Positions 9,395 to 17,722 of a DNA stretch of 64,000 nucleotides are shown piece after piece. The position numbers and the translations under genes are program-made. Where the stretch lies: positions 3,686-67,685 of the forward strand of contig CAVQVN010000001.1 in NCBI GenBank assembly GCA_963717135.1, written 5' to 3'. How positions within the stretch are numbered: position 1 is the stretch's first letter; each line of letters opens with the position of its first letter. The notes beneath the pieces are model-generated. The model was not told the origin of the DNA, searched no databases, and saw only the letters and a list, made by a program, of their open reading frames with translations. The stretch is from UBA4744 sp963717135 (lineage in GTDB: Bacteria > Actinomycetota > Acidimicrobiia > Spongiisociales > UBA4744).

Positions 9395-11053
9395 ATGACC
9401 ACTGAACACGAGTCCGCGCCCACGACCGATCCCGAAGGGATTGAAGAGCCGGACACTTCCCAGGCGACCGCGGAAGCGGCTGCCCCCGTCGACGAACCTG
9501 CTCCTGCTACCGAGGAGGTTCCGGCTCCGGCCACTTCCGAAGTCCCCCTGGTTGCCGAGGAGGCGGTCACAGCTGTCAGCGACGAAGCGGTGACCTTCGC
9601 ATCCGACGAGGCCGCGCCCGTCATTGACGCGGTCGAGCCGGTCGTATCCGATCCGGTGACCGATGAAACGGCCGAAGCGGCCCCGGTCGAGACCGACGGG
9701 CCCGCGATCTTCGGGGAATCCGAAGAGGCTGTCCCGGCGGTCGACGCCGACGAAGAAAAAGAGATCTTCATTCGAGCCGAACGCCCGGCGATCGTGGCCA
9801 GAAGCTTCAGCGACCTCTCCGACGAGATGCTGGCCGACGACTTCGCCGCCGCCATCGAGCAAACAGTTCTCGAGTTCAACGAGGGCGATATCGTCGAAGG
9901 CACCGTTGCCAGCATCGACCAGGATGAGGTTCTTGTCGACATCGGCTACAAGTCAGAAGGCCACATTCCGCTCAAAGAGCTGTCGATCCGTCACAGCGTC
10001 AATCCGCTGGACATCGTGGCGATCGGTGATCGTATCGAAGCCCTCGTCCTGGACAAGGAGGACGACGAAGGTCGTCTGATTCTGTCCAAGAAACGTGCTC
10101 AGTACGAACGGGCCTGGGGACGGATCCAGCGGGTCCACGCGGAAGGCGGCACCGTGACCGGTCCGGTGATCGAGGTCGTCAAGGGTGGGTTGATCGTCGA
10201 CATCGGGTTGCGTGGATTTCTCCCGGCTTCGCTGGTCGAGCTCCGTCGGGTCAGAGACCTGGAGCCGTATGTGGGTCAAGAGATCGAGGCCAAGGTGATC
10301 GAACTCGATCGCAACCGCAACAACGTCGTGCTCTCGCGACGGGCCTACCTCGAAGAACAGCAGGCCGAAGAACGTCAAGCGTTCCTCGACGACCTGGCGG
10401 TCGATGAGATCCGGTCGGGAGTTGTCTCTTCGGTGGTCAACTTCGGGGCTTTCGTGGATCTGGGCGGCATGGACGGTTTGGTCCACGTTTCGGAGCTTTC
10501 CTTCCAGCATGTGAATCACCCCTCCGAGGTCGTCAAGGTTGGCGACGAGGTCACCGTGAAGGTGCTCGAGGTCGATCTGGATCGGGAGCGAATCTCACTT
10601 TCGATCAAGCAGACCCAGGAGGATCCGTGGGTCATGTTCTCCCGGGAGCACGGGGTCGGCGACATCGTCGAAGGATCCGTGACCAAGACGGTGCCCTTCG
10701 GGGCTTTTGTCTCGGTGGGTGATGGGGTCGAGGGACTCGTTCATGTGTCTGAGATCGCCATACATCGCGTGGAATCTCCCGAACTCGAGCTCTCTATCGG
10801 CCAGGCAGTCTCCGTCAAAGTCACCGAGATGGACGAGGAGCGCCGTCGGGTCAGCCTGTCGATCAAACAGGCCAATCCCGAATGGAAGGACCGGGAACCC
10901 GAGGAGCGGGCCGCTCCCCGTCACAAGCAACCCGAGGTTCGCGAGTTCCTGCGCGAAGAGCCGGAAGAAGAGCAAGATCGCACCTTCGATGTCGATTCGT
11001 CGCTCGAAGCAATTCTGCAAGAGCTTAAAGAGCGGGGCATCGGCCGCCGATAG
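9395..11053 (+). CDS. rpsA: 30S ribosomal protein S1
   Basis: mRNA-binding protein of the small ribosomal subunit. ATG 9395 follows TGGAGGAAAAAACC. Residues 1 to about 150 are an acidic Ala/Val/Glu/Pro-rich extension without fold signals. Four S1 (OB-fold) domains follow, starting near residues 163 (GDIVEGTVASIDQDEVLVDI), 248 (GTVTGPVIEVVKGGLIVDIG), 334 (RSGVVSSVVNFGAFVDLGG) and 420 (GDIVEGSVTKTVPFGAFVSV); the last two carry FGAFV and GLVHVSE, typical of the RNA-binding repeats. Four domains is the usual actinobacterial number; the total of 552 aa is longer than the roughly 480 aa common in the phylum because of the extension. It sits between polA and the inserted pilus locus. Confidence 0.97.
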   Translation: MTTEHESAPTTDPEGIEEPDTSQATAEAAAPVDEPAPATEEVPAPATSEVPLVAEEAVTAVSDEAVTFASDEAAPVIDAVEPVVSDPVTDETAEAAPVETDGPAIFGESEEAVPAVDADEEKEIFIRAERPAIVARSFSDLSDEMLADDFAAAIEQTVLEFNEGDIVEGTVASIDQDEVLVDIGYKSEGHIPLKELSIRHSVNPLDIVAIGDRIEALVLDKEDDEGRLILSKKRAQYERAWGRIQRVHAEGGTVTGPVIEVVKGGLIVDIGLRGFLPASLVELRRVRDLEPYVGQEIEAKVIELDRNRNNVVLSRRAYLEEQQAEERQAFLDDLAVDEIRSGVVSSVVNFGAFVDLGGMDGLVHVSELSFQHVNHPSEVVKVGDEVTVKVLEVDLDRERISLSIKQTQEDPWVMFSREHGVGDIVEGSVTKTVPFGAFVSVGDGVEGLVHVSEIAIHRVESPELELSIGQAVSVKVTEMDEERRRVSLSIKQANPEWKDREPEERAAPRHKQPEVREFLREEPEEEQDRTFDVDSSLEAILQELKERGIGRR

Positions 11054-11173
11054 GTATCTCGGAAAGGTTGACACCAACCAGATCTGTGGCACTCTGTTAG
11101 GGCCGGGCAGATCGGACGGGGGAAACCGCACAGCGCTACCAGGTAGGGACGGGCGTGCCCAAACGGAGGCGAC

Positions 11174-11248
11174 ATGAAGCGTCGATTCTCCTACGACCCC
11201 GCCGGGCAGCGGTGTGCATGGTCACTGTGTGTGACCCGAAATACATGA
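11174..11248 (+). CDS. Possible 24-aa leader peptide upstream of pilus operon
   Basis: ATG 11174 has a good ribosome binding site (CGGAGGCG, 11164-11171) and encodes MKRRFSYDPAGQRCAWSLCV plus four residues before TGA 11246-11248. It lies alone in the 259-base gap between rpsA and cpaB. The strong ribosome binding site is the only evidence that it is translated. It could be a leader peptide for the pilus operon or chance. Confidence 0.3.
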   Translation: MKRRFSYDPAGQRCAWSLCVTRNT

Positions 11249-11312
11249 CATATCGACCCGGATCGGCCACTCTAGAGTGAAACCGAACGGGTTTTAGACT
11301 GAAGGAGATTCG

Positions 11313-12185
11313 ATGGGCAGGCGAACCCTGGTCCTGATTGTGGCACTGCTGCTCGCCGGCATTGCCGCGTTTGCCGTATGGCAGTTCCTCTCCAATGTGG
11401 AGCAGGAGAAAGAGGCCGAGCTCGAACTGCGGCTCGTCTACCGCGTTTCCGGCGGCACGGTGGCCGAAGGTACCGAGGGAAGCCTGGTCCTATCGCAAGA
11501 ACGCGCCGTGCAAAGCGAGGAGGAGACGAGATTCCTCCCCGCCAACGCCATTGGCTCGCTCGAGGAACTCACCGCCACTCTCACCGGCCGGGTGGCAGCC
11601 GGCCCAATATCGGACAATTCGATCCTCACCACGGACCAGTGGGTCGAGTTGACGGCCGATATCAAGCCCCTGGCGGAGCGGATCCCGGAGGGCAAGCAGG
11701 CGATCACGATCGGAGTCGACAATATCCAGGGTGTCAACGGTTTCATTGAAGCCGGCGACCGGATCAACATCATTGTGACCCTGACCGCTCCGATCGAGCA
11801 GATCGCCGAAGAGGTGATTGCCTCCGAGACCCTTACCGAGGAAGAGATCAGGGCGCTGGAAGAGGAACTCGAGCAAGGCATTATCAGCCGTTTCGTCATG
11901 CAGGGTCTTCCGGTGCTGGCAGTCGGGAGCGAGATCCGCGTCGACGAGGAAGCAGATCAGACGGTGACCGTGACGACCGTGCCCGTCGAAGGCCAGGAAG
12001 CCCAACAGGTGCAAACGGGGGTTTTGACCCTGGAAGTCACCCCGGAAGAGGCGGAACGCATCGTATATACCTTCTCAGCCGGTACCGTATGGCTGACGCT
12101 GGTTCCGGAGGACTTCGTTCCGGTTCCCACCGACGGAATCACCCGCGATAACCTGTTTGATGCTGCTGACGAGCTTGGTCAATAA
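11313..12185 (+). CDS. cpaB: Flp pilus assembly protein CpaB/RcpC
   Basis: Periplasm-facing component of the Tad pilus machine. ATG 11313 follows GAAGGAGA. A single N-terminal membrane anchor (residues 6-24, LVLIVALLLAGIAAFAVW) leads to a SAF-like domain (residues about 40-110, VYRVSGGTVAEGT and TGRVAAGPISDNSILT), then the RcpC domain with IPEGKQAITIGVDN and FIEAGDRINIIVTL and a C-terminal LTLEVTPEEAERIVYTFSAG. The 290-aa length suits the family. It is the first gene of a compact five-gene Tad operon (2-base gap to cpaE). Confidence 0.88.
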   Translation: MGRRTLVLIVALLLAGIAAFAVWQFLSNVEQEKEAELELRLVYRVSGGTVAEGTEGSLVLSQERAVQSEEETRFLPANAIGSLEELTATLTGRVAAGPISDNSILTTDQWVELTADIKPLAERIPEGKQAITIGVDNIQGVNGFIEAGDRINIIVTLTAPIEQIAEEVIASETLTEEEIRALEEELEQGIISRFVMQGLPVLAVGSEIRVDEEADQTVTVTTVPVEGQEAQQVQTGVLTLEVTPEEAERIVYTFSAGTVWLTLVPEDFVPVPTDGITRDNLFDAADELGQ

Positions 12186-12187
12186 AC

Positions 12188-13387
12188 ATGAGTGAAGGCT
12201 TGGAGGACGCGGGGATCGTCATCGTCGACGACGATGACGATTTCCTCGATGAAGCGAAGCGGCTATTCGATGGCCGCCTTCCGACGGTTCGCACCTTGGC
12301 TGATGCCCAGCGAAGCGTTGAAAAGGGCGACATCGATCTGGTCATGCTCGGTCCTTCATTTGCTCACGAAACCGGATTGCTGGGCGTCGGCCTGCTACTC
12401 GAACTGGACCCGGATCTCGCCATAGTGCTGGTGGCCGGCACCATCACGGCTCCGCTGTTGCGGTCTGCCATGCGGGCCGGGCTCAAAGACGTGATCGAAG
12501 CGCCCCTGACCGTGCAGAGCGTCACCGACGCTCTCGGCCAGGTCGAGCGGACGGTTAAACGCCAGCGGCCCTCGGCTTCGCCGGCGGAGCCGTACGCCTC
12601 CCCGCACGGAGAGGGAAAAGTCGTGACGGTCATGTCGGCCAAGGGTGGCAGCGGCAAGACGGTCACGGCCACGAATCTGGCGATGCTGCTGGCCCAGCGC
12701 CACGACCCGGCCCGGGTCTGTGTCGTCGACGCCGACCTGCAATTCGGTGATGTCTGCCTGGTCCTGCAACTAGAACCCAAGCTGACGATCGTCAACGCCG
12801 CGCACGAGTTGCATCGCCTGGACGAGCCGCTTCTCGAGTCTCTGTTGACCACCCACCCTTCCGGGCTCCGGGTGCTGGCCGCCCCCCTCGAGCCGGCTTT
12901 CGCGGATGAAATATCGACTGCGGCTATGACCGAGATCATCACCAAGCTGCGCGGGATGTTCGACTACGTCATCGTCGACACTGCTTCGCTGCTCGACGAG
13001 CTGCTTCTGTCGCTGCTCGAAAGAGCGGACCAGGTGCTGTTTGTGCTCGACATGGACCTTCCCAGCGTCAAGAACGCCAAATTGGCCCTGGAAACGCTGC
13101 GGCTACTCAAATTCCCGGCCTCCAAGGTGCAGCTGGTATTGAACCGCTCGAATGCTCGGGCCCGGCTCGACGAGAAGGAGATCGAGCGGTCGTTGAAATT
13201 GAAGATCTCGGCGGCCATTCCCTCCGACGGGATGGTGCCCGCCTCGATCAACGAGGGCCGGCCGGTGGTCGAGTCCGCCCCCAGGTCCCGGGTGGCCAAA
13301 GGGTTCGAGACTGTCTACGACCTGGTCGCCGTGACCACCAAGCAAGATACTTCAGGGAAGGCAGGCAAGCGCCGATGGATGTCCTGA
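12188..13387 (+). CDS. cpaE: Tad pilus localisation ATPase CpaE/TadZ
   Basis: Residues 1 to about 125 are a receiver-like domain (GIVIVDDDDDFLDEAKRLF) that lacks a clear phospho-acceptor context, as in other TadZ proteins. Residues about 140-390 are a MinD/ParA-type ATPase with the deviant Walker A motif SAKGGSGKTVTATNLA, switch region VCVVDADLQFGDVCLVLQL and Walker B region FDYVIVDTASLLDELL. Family members place the pilus machinery in the cell. At 399 aa it is of usual size. It lies between cpaB and cpaF, 74 bases before the latter. Confidence 0.9.
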   Translation: MSEGLEDAGIVIVDDDDDFLDEAKRLFDGRLPTVRTLADAQRSVEKGDIDLVMLGPSFAHETGLLGVGLLLELDPDLAIVLVAGTITAPLLRSAMRAGLKDVIEAPLTVQSVTDALGQVERTVKRQRPSASPAEPYASPHGEGKVVTVMSAKGGSGKTVTATNLAMLLAQRHDPARVCVVDADLQFGDVCLVLQLEPKLTIVNAAHELHRLDEPLLESLLTTHPSGLRVLAAPLEPAFADEISTAAMTEIITKLRGMFDYVIVDTASLLDELLLSLLERADQVLFVLDMDLPSVKNAKLALETLRLLKFPASKVQLVLNRSNARARLDEKEIERSLKLKISAAIPSDGMVPASINEGRPVVESAPRSRVAKGFETVYDLVAVTTKQDTSGKAGKRRWMS

Positions 13388-13461
13388 AGAGAAGTGTGAA
13401 GGATTCCGCTGCGGCCCGGTTGACCGGGCGGCGCCGGAAGAATCGATAAAGGGAGAACTCG

Positions 13462-14835
13462 ATGGCATCCCTATCCGAGCGGGTCGCCGCCGCCAAACAG
13501 GCGGAAGTGAGCTTCGATACGCAGCGTGAGGACATGTTCCGCGAGTTGCGCGGCAAGCTCCACTTCAAAGTGGTCGAAGAGCTTGGTCCGACCCTCTACG
13601 ACCGCCAGATGAGCGATGCCGAGCTTCGTCTCCGGGTCCTGGAAATGCTCGAGTGGGCGCTGGATCAGGAGGAGAGCGTTCCTTTGACGCGCGCCGACCG
13701 GACCCAATTGCTCAACGAGATCGCCTCCGACGTGTTGGGTTACGGTCCCATCGATCCCCTTCTCAACGACCCGGACGTCACCGAGATCATGGTCAACGGC
13801 CCTCACAGCGTATTCGTGGAACGCCACGGCAAGATCGTCAAGACCGACTTCCGGTTCGTGGACGAGGTGCACCTCCGCCGGATCATCGACAAGATCGTCG
13901 GCCAGATCGGGCGCCGCATCGACGAAGCGACCCCGATGGTGGACGCCCGGCTCCCCGACGGGTCCCGTGTCAACGCCATCGTCCATCCGCTGGCTATCGG
14001 TGGACCTTTCCTCACCATCCGCAAGTTTGCGGTCGACCCGCTCACCGAAGCAGACCTGATCCAATTCAATACGCTCAACCAGGCCACCGCCGATTTCTTG
14101 CACCAGTGTGTCAAGGGACGGCTGAACATCATCATCAGCGGCGGTACCGGCTCCGGCAAGACGACCACCCTCAATGTGCTGTCCAGCTACCTGCCGGGCG
14201 ACGAGCGCATCGTCACCATCGAGGACGCCGCCGAGTTGCAGCTGCACCAGGAACATGTGCTGAGTCTCGAATCCCGGCCCCCCAACCTGGAAGGCAAGGG
14301 TCAGATCACCATTCGCGATCTGGTCCGCAACAGCTTGCGGATGCGTCCCGACCGCATCGTGGTTGGTGAGGCGCGCGGCGGCGAGGCCCTCGACATGCTC
14401 CAGGCCATGAACACGGGTCACGACGGGTCGCTGACCACCATCCACTCGAACTCACCCCGGGACACGCTGGCCAGGATCGAGACCATGGTCTTGATGGCCG
14501 GTTTCGACCTGCCGGTGCGGGCCATCCGCGAGCAGGTGGCCTCGGCCGTCAACCTGATCGTTCACCAAACCCGGTTGCGGGACGGCACCCGCCGCATCAC
14601 CCACATCACGGAAATTGAAGGGATGGAGGGCGAGATCATCACTTTGCAGGACCTGTTCCTGTTCGACTTTGGGATGGGTGTGGACGAGAGCGGGCGGTAC
14701 CTGGGTCGGTTGAAAGCCACCGGCATTCGACCTACCTTCAGCGGCCACCTGGAGGACTTCGGGATCAAATTGCCGGCCAACATCTTTGATCCCGAGCCGT
14801 TTGCTCGTCGCCAGGCCCAGTACTCGACGAAGTGA
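13462..14835 (+). CDS. cpaF: Tad pilus motor ATPase CpaF/TadA
   Basis: Hexameric type II/IV secretion ATPase powering Flp pilus assembly. ATG 13462 follows AAAGGGAG. An N-terminal helical domain (YGPIDPLLNDPDVTEIMVNG) precedes the ATPase core with Walker A GGTGSGKTTTLNVLSS (residues about 230-246), the Asp box IVTIEDAAELQL, Walker B region RPDRIVVGEARGGEALD and His box GHDGSLTTIHSNSPRD. At 457 aa it is complete. The stop overlaps the next start by four bases (GTGA), implying translational coupling to the VWA-TadB gene. Confidence 0.95.
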   Translation: MASLSERVAAAKQAEVSFDTQREDMFRELRGKLHFKVVEELGPTLYDRQMSDAELRLRVLEMLEWALDQEESVPLTRADRTQLLNEIASDVLGYGPIDPLLNDPDVTEIMVNGPHSVFVERHGKIVKTDFRFVDEVHLRRIIDKIVGQIGRRIDEATPMVDARLPDGSRVNAIVHPLAIGGPFLTIRKFAVDPLTEADLIQFNTLNQATADFLHQCVKGRLNIIISGGTGSGKTTTLNVLSSYLPGDERIVTIEDAAELQLHQEHVLSLESRPPNLEGKGQITIRDLVRNSLRMRPDRIVVGEARGGEALDMLQAMNTGHDGSLTTIHSNSPRDTLARIETMVLMAGFDLPVRAIREQVASAVNLIVHQTRLRDGTRRITHITEIEGMEGEIITLQDLFLFDFGMGVDESGRYLGRLKATGIRPTFSGHLEDFGIKLPANIFDPEPFARRQAQYSTK

Positions 14836-16796
14836 AACGCCTGCGCAGCTTCCTGGCGGCTGTCATCGTCGCAGTTCTGGTGCTAGGGGCCGGTGCGGCT
14901 GCCTTCGCTCAAACGGGCAACGGCGGACCGGTCATCGAGATCACCGACATCAACATCGCTCGCTATCCGCGGGTGCAGATGGTCGTCGATTTTCTGAACC
15001 TGGAAGAAGCTATTGATCCGGCCGGTTTGGAGGTCACCGAGAACGGCAATCCGGTCGGTGATCTGGAGATCGAGACGATTGCCGAGTCCCGTGTGCAGGT
15101 CGGCATCATTCTGGTTATCGATGCCAGCGGCAGCATGGAGGGTGAACCCATCGAAGCGGCCAAGGCTGCTGCCCTGTCGTTCATCAACCAGAAACGGGCC
15201 GAGGATTTCATCGCGGTGGCCACCTTTGCCGACGAGGTGCAGGTGGTACGCGGGTTCACCAGCACCAAGTCTGCGCTCGTTGCCGCCGTCGAAGGGATCG
15301 AAGCGCAGGGCGACACTGCTTTCTACGACGGCATCATCCGGGCCACCGAACTGTTCTCCGGCGATGCCGAACGGCTGGAGCGCAACATGATTGTGCTGAC
15401 CGACGGGAAGGACGAAGGCAGCACGGCCACCCTCGATGACGCCCTGGCCGCGGTCGCCGAAAAGGAAGTGAGGGTCTTTGGTGTGGCATTGGAGTCGACG
15501 GCTTTTGATCCGGCCGACCTCCAAACCGTCGTTGCAGGCTCCAGCGGTCTCTATCTCTCGACGCCGGAACCGGGCGAACTGACCGGCCTGTACGATCAAA
15601 TCAAGCGGGAACTCGACAACAAGGTTGTCGTCCGTTTCACCGCCACCCAGGATCAGGCAGGCGATCTGGCCATCGGGGTCGGCTACCAGTCTCTGGCCAC
15701 CAGCGCCAGCGTGAACGTGCCGGGCTTCGTCAAGCCTCCTCCGCCCACCACCACGACCACGGTGACTTTCCCGCAACCGGAGGCGTACTCGCCGGCGACG
15801 GCGGGCCCCGTTTCGGCCGGTACCTTGCGGCTCCTCGGCACCGCGGCGGTGGGGCTGGGGATTGTGTTCTTCATCATCATCCTGGCCGGGCCCGGAGAAG
15901 AGGACGGCGCCTCGACGTTCCGCAAGCGGTTACAGGCCTACGGGCGCGGCCGATCGGCAGCTCCGGAAGAGGTCAAGCGGGGATTCCTGTCGAGGATTCC
16001 CGGTTTGAGCAGATTCACCGCCTCGGCCGAGGCGGTCGCCAAACGGCGTGGTCTGCTGAGCGGTATCAATGCGGTGCTCGAGCAGGCCAATATCCCCTTG
16101 CGCGGCGGCGAGGCCCTGGCAGCCGGGCTGGGCCTCAGCGTCATCGCCGGAGTCTTGGCCGGGTTGTTCATGAGGAGCTTCATCGCCGCCGGGGTCGGTT
16201 TCCTCATCGTGTTGCTGATCGTGGCGGCGGCCATCCAGTACGCCGGAACCCGGGAGAAACGAGTATTCGAGCGCCAGCTTCCCGACACGCTCACCCTGCT
16301 GTCGACTTCGCTTCGAGCCGGGTATTCGTTGTTGCAGGCGGTTGAGGCGGTGGCGGCCGAAGCTCCCCAGCCGACTGCCCGGGAATTCGGCCGGGCGATT
16401 GCGGAAGCCCGACTCGGTAGGCCGGTGGTAGACACCATGCAAGCGGTCGCCGACCGGATGCGTTCCGAGGACTTCAAATGGGCGGTCATGGCCATCGAGA
16501 TCCAGCGTGAGGTCGGGGGCAACCTCGCCGAGGTCCTCCAGACCGTGGCCGATACTATGCGGCAACGAAACCGGCTCAAGGGCGAGATCCGGGCTCTCAC
16601 CGCCGAGGGTCGTCTCTCGGCAATCGTGCTTGCTCTGCTGCCTCTTGTGCTGTTTGCCTTCCTGTTTACCACCAACCGTGGATATCTCGAACCTCTCTTC
16701 GAGGAGACTGCCGGGCTGATTGCCATGGCGGCAGGTTTGTTGTTGATGGGGGCCGGTGTCTACTGGCTCAAGAAGATCGTGGATATCGAGGTCTAA
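14832..16796 (+). CDS. VWA domain fused to TadB-like pilus platform protein
   Basis: GTG 14832 overlaps the cpaF stop. Residues 1-26 are a signal or anchor (LAAVIVAVLVLGAGAAAFAQ). Residues about 90-270 are a von Willebrand factor A domain with a MIDAS motif (ILVIDASGSMEG), the supporting TAFYDGI Thr and IVLTDGKDEGS Asp. A Pro/Thr linker (PPPPTTTTTVTFPQPE) and a membrane helix near 340-358 follow. Residues about 370-654 are a T2SSF/TadB domain (LPDTLTLLSTSLRAGYSLLQ, VADRMRSEDFKWAVMAIEI, REVGGNLAEVLQTVADTMR) with C-terminal membrane helices. TadB is the inner-membrane platform of the Tad pilus; the VWA part would face outwards, where MIDAS domains bind ligands. Stand-alone TadB lacks the VWA part, and one uninterrupted frame across both makes a true fusion likely. 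Confidence 0.88.
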   Translation: MKRLRSFLAAVIVAVLVLGAGAAAFAQTGNGGPVIEITDINIARYPRVQMVVDFLNLEEAIDPAGLEVTENGNPVGDLEIETIAESRVQVGIILVIDASGSMEGEPIEAAKAAALSFINQKRAEDFIAVATFADEVQVVRGFTSTKSALVAAVEGIEAQGDTAFYDGIIRATELFSGDAERLERNMIVLTDGKDEGSTATLDDALAAVAEKEVRVFGVALESTAFDPADLQTVVAGSSGLYLSTPEPGELTGLYDQIKRELDNKVVVRFTATQDQAGDLAIGVGYQSLATSASVNVPGFVKPPPPTTTTTVTFPQPEAYSPATAGPVSAGTLRLLGTAAVGLGIVFFIIILAGPGEEDGASTFRKRLQAYGRGRSAAPEEVKRGFLSRIPGLSRFTASAEAVAKRRGLLSGINAVLEQANIPLRGGEALAAGLGLSVIAGVLAGLFMRSFIAAGVGFLIVLLIVAAAIQYAGTREKRVFERQLPDTLTLLSTSLRAGYSLLQAVEAVAAEAPQPTAREFGRAIAEARLGRPVVDTMQAVADRMRSEDFKWAVMAIEIQREVGGNLAEVLQTVADTMRQRNRLKGEIRALTAEGRLSAIVLALLPLVLFAFLFTTNRGYLEPLFEETAGLIAMAAGLLLMGAGVYWLKKIVDIEV

Positions 16797-17714
16797 ATGG
16801 ATCCCAAACTCTTTGCAGTCGGGTCGGTGTTCGTGGCCATGACCGGTCTTGCCCTGTGGGTTGGTTTCGGCATCGTTCGGGCTCGCAAAGCGGCGACCGA
16901 GCGCCTGGCCGTTTATGGTTCGGCCGACTTCATCCGCGAGGAGACCCTCAAGAAGCCGGTTGCCGAACGGGCGGTTGCTCCCGTTTTTCTCGCTCTAGGA
17001 CGATTGCTCGGCCGATTCACCCCGGTGGGCTGGTTGAAGAAGACCCAGCGAAGAATCGTGCTGGCCGGGAGCCCGGGCAACCTGGACGCCAACTCGTGGG
17101 CGGTCATCAAGCTCTTGACATCGATCGGAGCGCTCATCCTGTGGTTCTTCCTGCAGGGCGATCTGGAATTCCGGATGAAAGTCATGACGTTCGCTCTCCT
17201 GGCGATCCTCGGGTTCTTCGGACCCGACGTTTGGCTGACTCGCAAGGTCGACAACCGCCGCCTCGCCATGCAACGAGCTCTACCGGACGTCCTCGACCTG
17301 CTGGTGATCAGTGTCGAGGCCGGCCTTGGCTTTGATTCGGCGATGGCCCGGGTGGTCGCTACCGTTCCCGGACCGCTGTCCGAAGAATTCTTCCGAATGC
17401 TGCAAGAAACCCGGGTTGGGGTGAGCCGCCGGGACGCCATGCGGCACCTCACCGACCGGACCGACCTGGATGAACTCCGCTCTTTCCTCTTGGCCATGAT
17501 GCAGGCGGAAGCCTTTGGTGTGGCCATTGCCCAGGTATTGCGGGTACAGGCCGACGAGATGCGCGTCCAGCGTCGCCAGCGAGCCCAGGAGAAAGCCTTC
17601 GCGGCTCCCGTGAAGATGGTCTTTCCGCTGGTGTTCTGTATCTTCCCGGCCCTATTCATCGTCCTGTTGGGTCCGGCCGCTATTCAGATCTTCAAGACCT
17701 TCACCGAGTTGTAG
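16797..17714 (+). CDS. tadC: Tad pilus platform protein TadC
   Basis: ATG 16797 follows the previous TAA directly. The 305-aa protein has an N-terminal membrane helix (FAVGSVFVAMTGLALWVGFG), a helix pair around residues 95-145 (LTSIGALILWFFLQG and VMTFALLAILGFFGPDVW), a cytoplasmic T2SSF domain (LPDVLDLLVISVEAGLGFDS, FFRMLQETRVGVSRRDAM, LRSFLLAMMQAEAFGVAIAQ) and a C-terminal helix pair (MVFPLVFCIFPALFIVLLG). With TadB it forms the base on which CpaF acts. It ends the Tad operon in this window; no prepilin peptidase or TadE/F gene follows. Confidence 0.92.
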   Translation: MDPKLFAVGSVFVAMTGLALWVGFGIVRARKAATERLAVYGSADFIREETLKKPVAERAVAPVFLALGRLLGRFTPVGWLKKTQRRIVLAGSPGNLDANSWAVIKLLTSIGALILWFFLQGDLEFRMKVMTFALLAILGFFGPDVWLTRKVDNRRLAMQRALPDVLDLLVISVEAGLGFDSAMARVVATVPGPLSEEFFRMLQETRVGVSRRDAMRHLTDRTDLDELRSFLLAMMQAEAFGVAIAQVLRVQADEMRVQRRQRAQEKAFAAPVKMVFPLVFCIFPALFIVLLGPAAIQIFKTFTEL

Positions 17715-17722
17715 GTCACGGC

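Noticed and set aside
11068..11100. TTGACA as a full sigma70-type promoter for cpaB
   Set aside because: No acceptable -10 (TANNNT) occurs 16-19 bases downstream.
11095..11172. Possible cyclic-di-GMP (GEMM) riboswitch upstream of the pilus operon
   Set aside because: GGGACG and GCACAG-like pieces are present, but the hallmark GCAAAGCC and GCAAACC elements and tetraloop receptor are missing or in the wrong order.
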